DNA from: Sphingomonas sp. SUN019
GTDB lineage: Bacteria > Pseudomonadota > Alphaproteobacteria > Sphingomonadales > Sphingomonadaceae
Reading direction: 5' to 3'
Assembly: GCF_024758705.1 (NCBI RefSeq)
Contig: NZ_CP096971.1
Coordinates: 1,736,001-1,800,000 of the forward strand
DNA length: 64,000 nucleotides
Shown here in pieces: positions 63,006-64,000 of the stretch. Below the pieces are notes generated by a model. It was not told where the DNA came from. It saw only the letters and a list, made by a program, of their open reading frames with translations, and made no database searches. Made by a program: the position numbers and the translations under genes. Numbering within the stretch: position 1 is the stretch's first letter; the number at the start of each line of letters is the position of its first letter.

Positions 63006-64000
63006 AGCCCTTGCGCGCCTGGTTGGCGATTCCGCTGTGGAAGCGGGTCGTTGGCGGGCTGGTGATCGGTGTTCTGTTGGGGCTGTTGTGGCCGGAGGGG
63101 GCGGCGGCGATCAAGCTGGTCGGCGATCTGTTCGTCCGGCTCATCAAGATGCTGGTCGTTCCCGTCGTGCTCGTCACCATCGCTGCCGGGATCGCCTCGC
63201 TCGGCGACCCGCGGCGGCTGGGGTCGATCGGTGGTCGCACCGTCGCGCTGTTCGCGCTGACGACGCTGGTCGCGGTGTCGATCGGCATGGGGTTCGGGCT
63301 GCTGATCCGCCCCGGCGAGGGCATCGCGCTGGCCGGTATCGCCCCGCATGTGCTCGGCGCGCCCGTGTCGTCCGCCGACCAGTTGCTCGGCATCGTCCCC
63401 GCCAATATCGTCGAGGCGCTGGCGAAGGGCGATATGCTCGCAATCATCTTCGTCGCGATCCTGCTGGGCGTCGGCAGCGTCGTGTCCGGCGAAGCGGGCA
63501 AGCCCGTCGTCGCCCTGCTCCAGTCCGCCGCCGCGGTGCTGCTCCAGATCGTCCGCATCGTGATGGAGGTGACGCCGTTCGGCGTGCTGGCGCTGATCGC
63601 GAATGCCGTGGCTAGTGGCGGGATGGCGGTGTTCGTCAACGTCGGCTGGCTCGCTCTATGCGTTGTGCTCGCCTCTTTGGTGCAGATCACGGTGCACGCC
63701 GGGCTGATCCGGTTCGTCGCGCGGCTGCCGGTCGCGCGCTTCTTTCGCGGGATCGTCGATGCGCTGGCGGTCGCATTCTCGACCGCATCATCGTCGGCGA
63801 CGTTGCCGGTCGCGTTGCGGGTGGCGCAGGACAATCTGGGGATCGCGCGTCCGATCGCCTCCACCGTGCTGCCGCTGGGTGCGAGCATCGGGAAGGACGG
63901 GACCGCGATGTACGTCGGGCTGCTCGGTCAGTTCGCGCTGCAGGCGCTGGGCATCGTCCCCGATGCATGGATGCTCGGCGTCATGCTCCTGACCGGCGCG
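63002..64000 (+). CDS. Dicarboxylate/amino acid:cation symporter, cut by window end
   Basis: The first 333 codons of a GltP/DctA-type (SDF) symporter, continuing past the window edge. LVGDLFVRLIKMLVVPVVLVTIAAGIASLGD is the family's N-terminal block, and helix HP1/TM7 carries AFSTASSSATLPVALRVAQDNLG and LPLGASIGKDGTAMYVGLLGQFALQAL, the serine-rich hairpin and substrate/Na+ motif of glutamate transporters. The start is a TTG at 63002 overlapping the dgcA stop (TTGA); no better start is visible. It would bring the D- or L-glutamate released outside into the cell for DgcN/DgcA. Confidence 0.9.
   Translation, partial: MKPLRAWLAIPLWKRVVGGLVIGVLLGLLWPEGAAAIKLVGDLFVRLIKMLVVPVVLVTIAAGIASLGDPRRLGSIGGRTVALFALTTLVAVSIGMGFGLLIRPGEGIALAGIAPHVLGAPVSSADQLLGIVPANIVEALAKGDMLAIIFVAILLGVGSVVSGEAGKPVVALLQSAAAVLLQIVRIVMEVTPFGVLALIANAVASGGMAVFVNVGWLALCVVLASLVQITVHAGLIRFVARLPVARFFRGIVDALAVAFSTASSSATLPVALRVAQDNLGIARPIASTVLPLGASIGKDGTAMYVGLLGQFALQALGIVPDAWMLGVMLLTGA

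Overview
This is a GC-rich (roughly two-thirds G+C) chromosomal window from an alphaproteobacterium, most likely Sphingomonas or a close relative. The inference rests on gene content: four large TonB-dependent receptors, a TonB receptor next to a tryptophan-halogenase-like flavoprotein, a PHA synthase/phasin pair, a single long RSH protein, ROK-family sugar genes and many Tat-exported enzymes. No ribosomal RNA, phage, plasmid or CRISPR signal is visible. The only mobile-element traces are a broken IS30-type transposase and a long perfect inverted repeat.

1-15,000 is mostly core genome: a BaiN-type flavoprotein, murA, a Crp/Fnr regulator, clpS, phasin and phaC (with TGC-rich operator-like sites between them), an AlaC-type aminotransferase, a TauE/SafE-type exporter, a thioesterase, an HxlR regulator with a clear palindromic operator, a small secreted protein, a bifunctional (p)ppGpp synthetase/hydrolase, an aminopeptidase P, two very small ORFs and tRNA-Thr(GGT).

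15,000-43,700 is a carbohydrate-use region. It opens with a TonB receptor, a halogenase-like flavoprotein, a sugar porter, a ROK regulator, a ROK fructokinase and the wreck of a FucP-type sugar transporter. A GH2 glycosidase and an SGNH esterase follow. Next comes a tightly packed minus-strand operon (37,207 to 28,324): cytochrome c, three TIM-barrel isomerase/epimerase-like proteins, an MFS transporter, a DUF1080 (3-keto-disaccharide hydrolase family) protein, a gluconate-dehydrogenase-subunit-3-like protein, a GMC oxidoreductase and an FG-GAP protein whose signal peptide is cut off by an in-frame amber codon. With the divergent Gfo/Idh dehydrogenase this looks like a periplasmic glycoside 3-oxidation pathway: oxidise a sugar at C3, pass electrons to cytochrome c, cleave the 3-keto-glycoside, import and reduce the product. 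A spinster-type MFS protein, another TonB receptor and a divergent TetR regulator with an operator-like palindrome close the region.

43,700-64,000 is rich in hydrolases and D-amino-acid enzymes. A TonB receptor is divergent from a PhoD-type phosphatase and an amidase. A four-gene minus-strand operon with stop/start overlaps follows (sugar-lactone-oxidase-type flavoprotein, D-threonine-aldolase-type PLP enzyme, TetR regulator, secreted propeller-like protein). A fourth TonB receptor is divergent from a plus-strand run of penicillin acylase family Ntn hydrolase, D-aminoacylase family amidohydrolase, DgcN-like D-glutamate N-acetyltransferase, DgcA-like epimerase and a dicarboxylate/amino-acid symporter cut by the window edge. 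This last run reads as a route for taking up an N-acylated or peptide-bound D-glutamate compound and converting it to L-glutamate.
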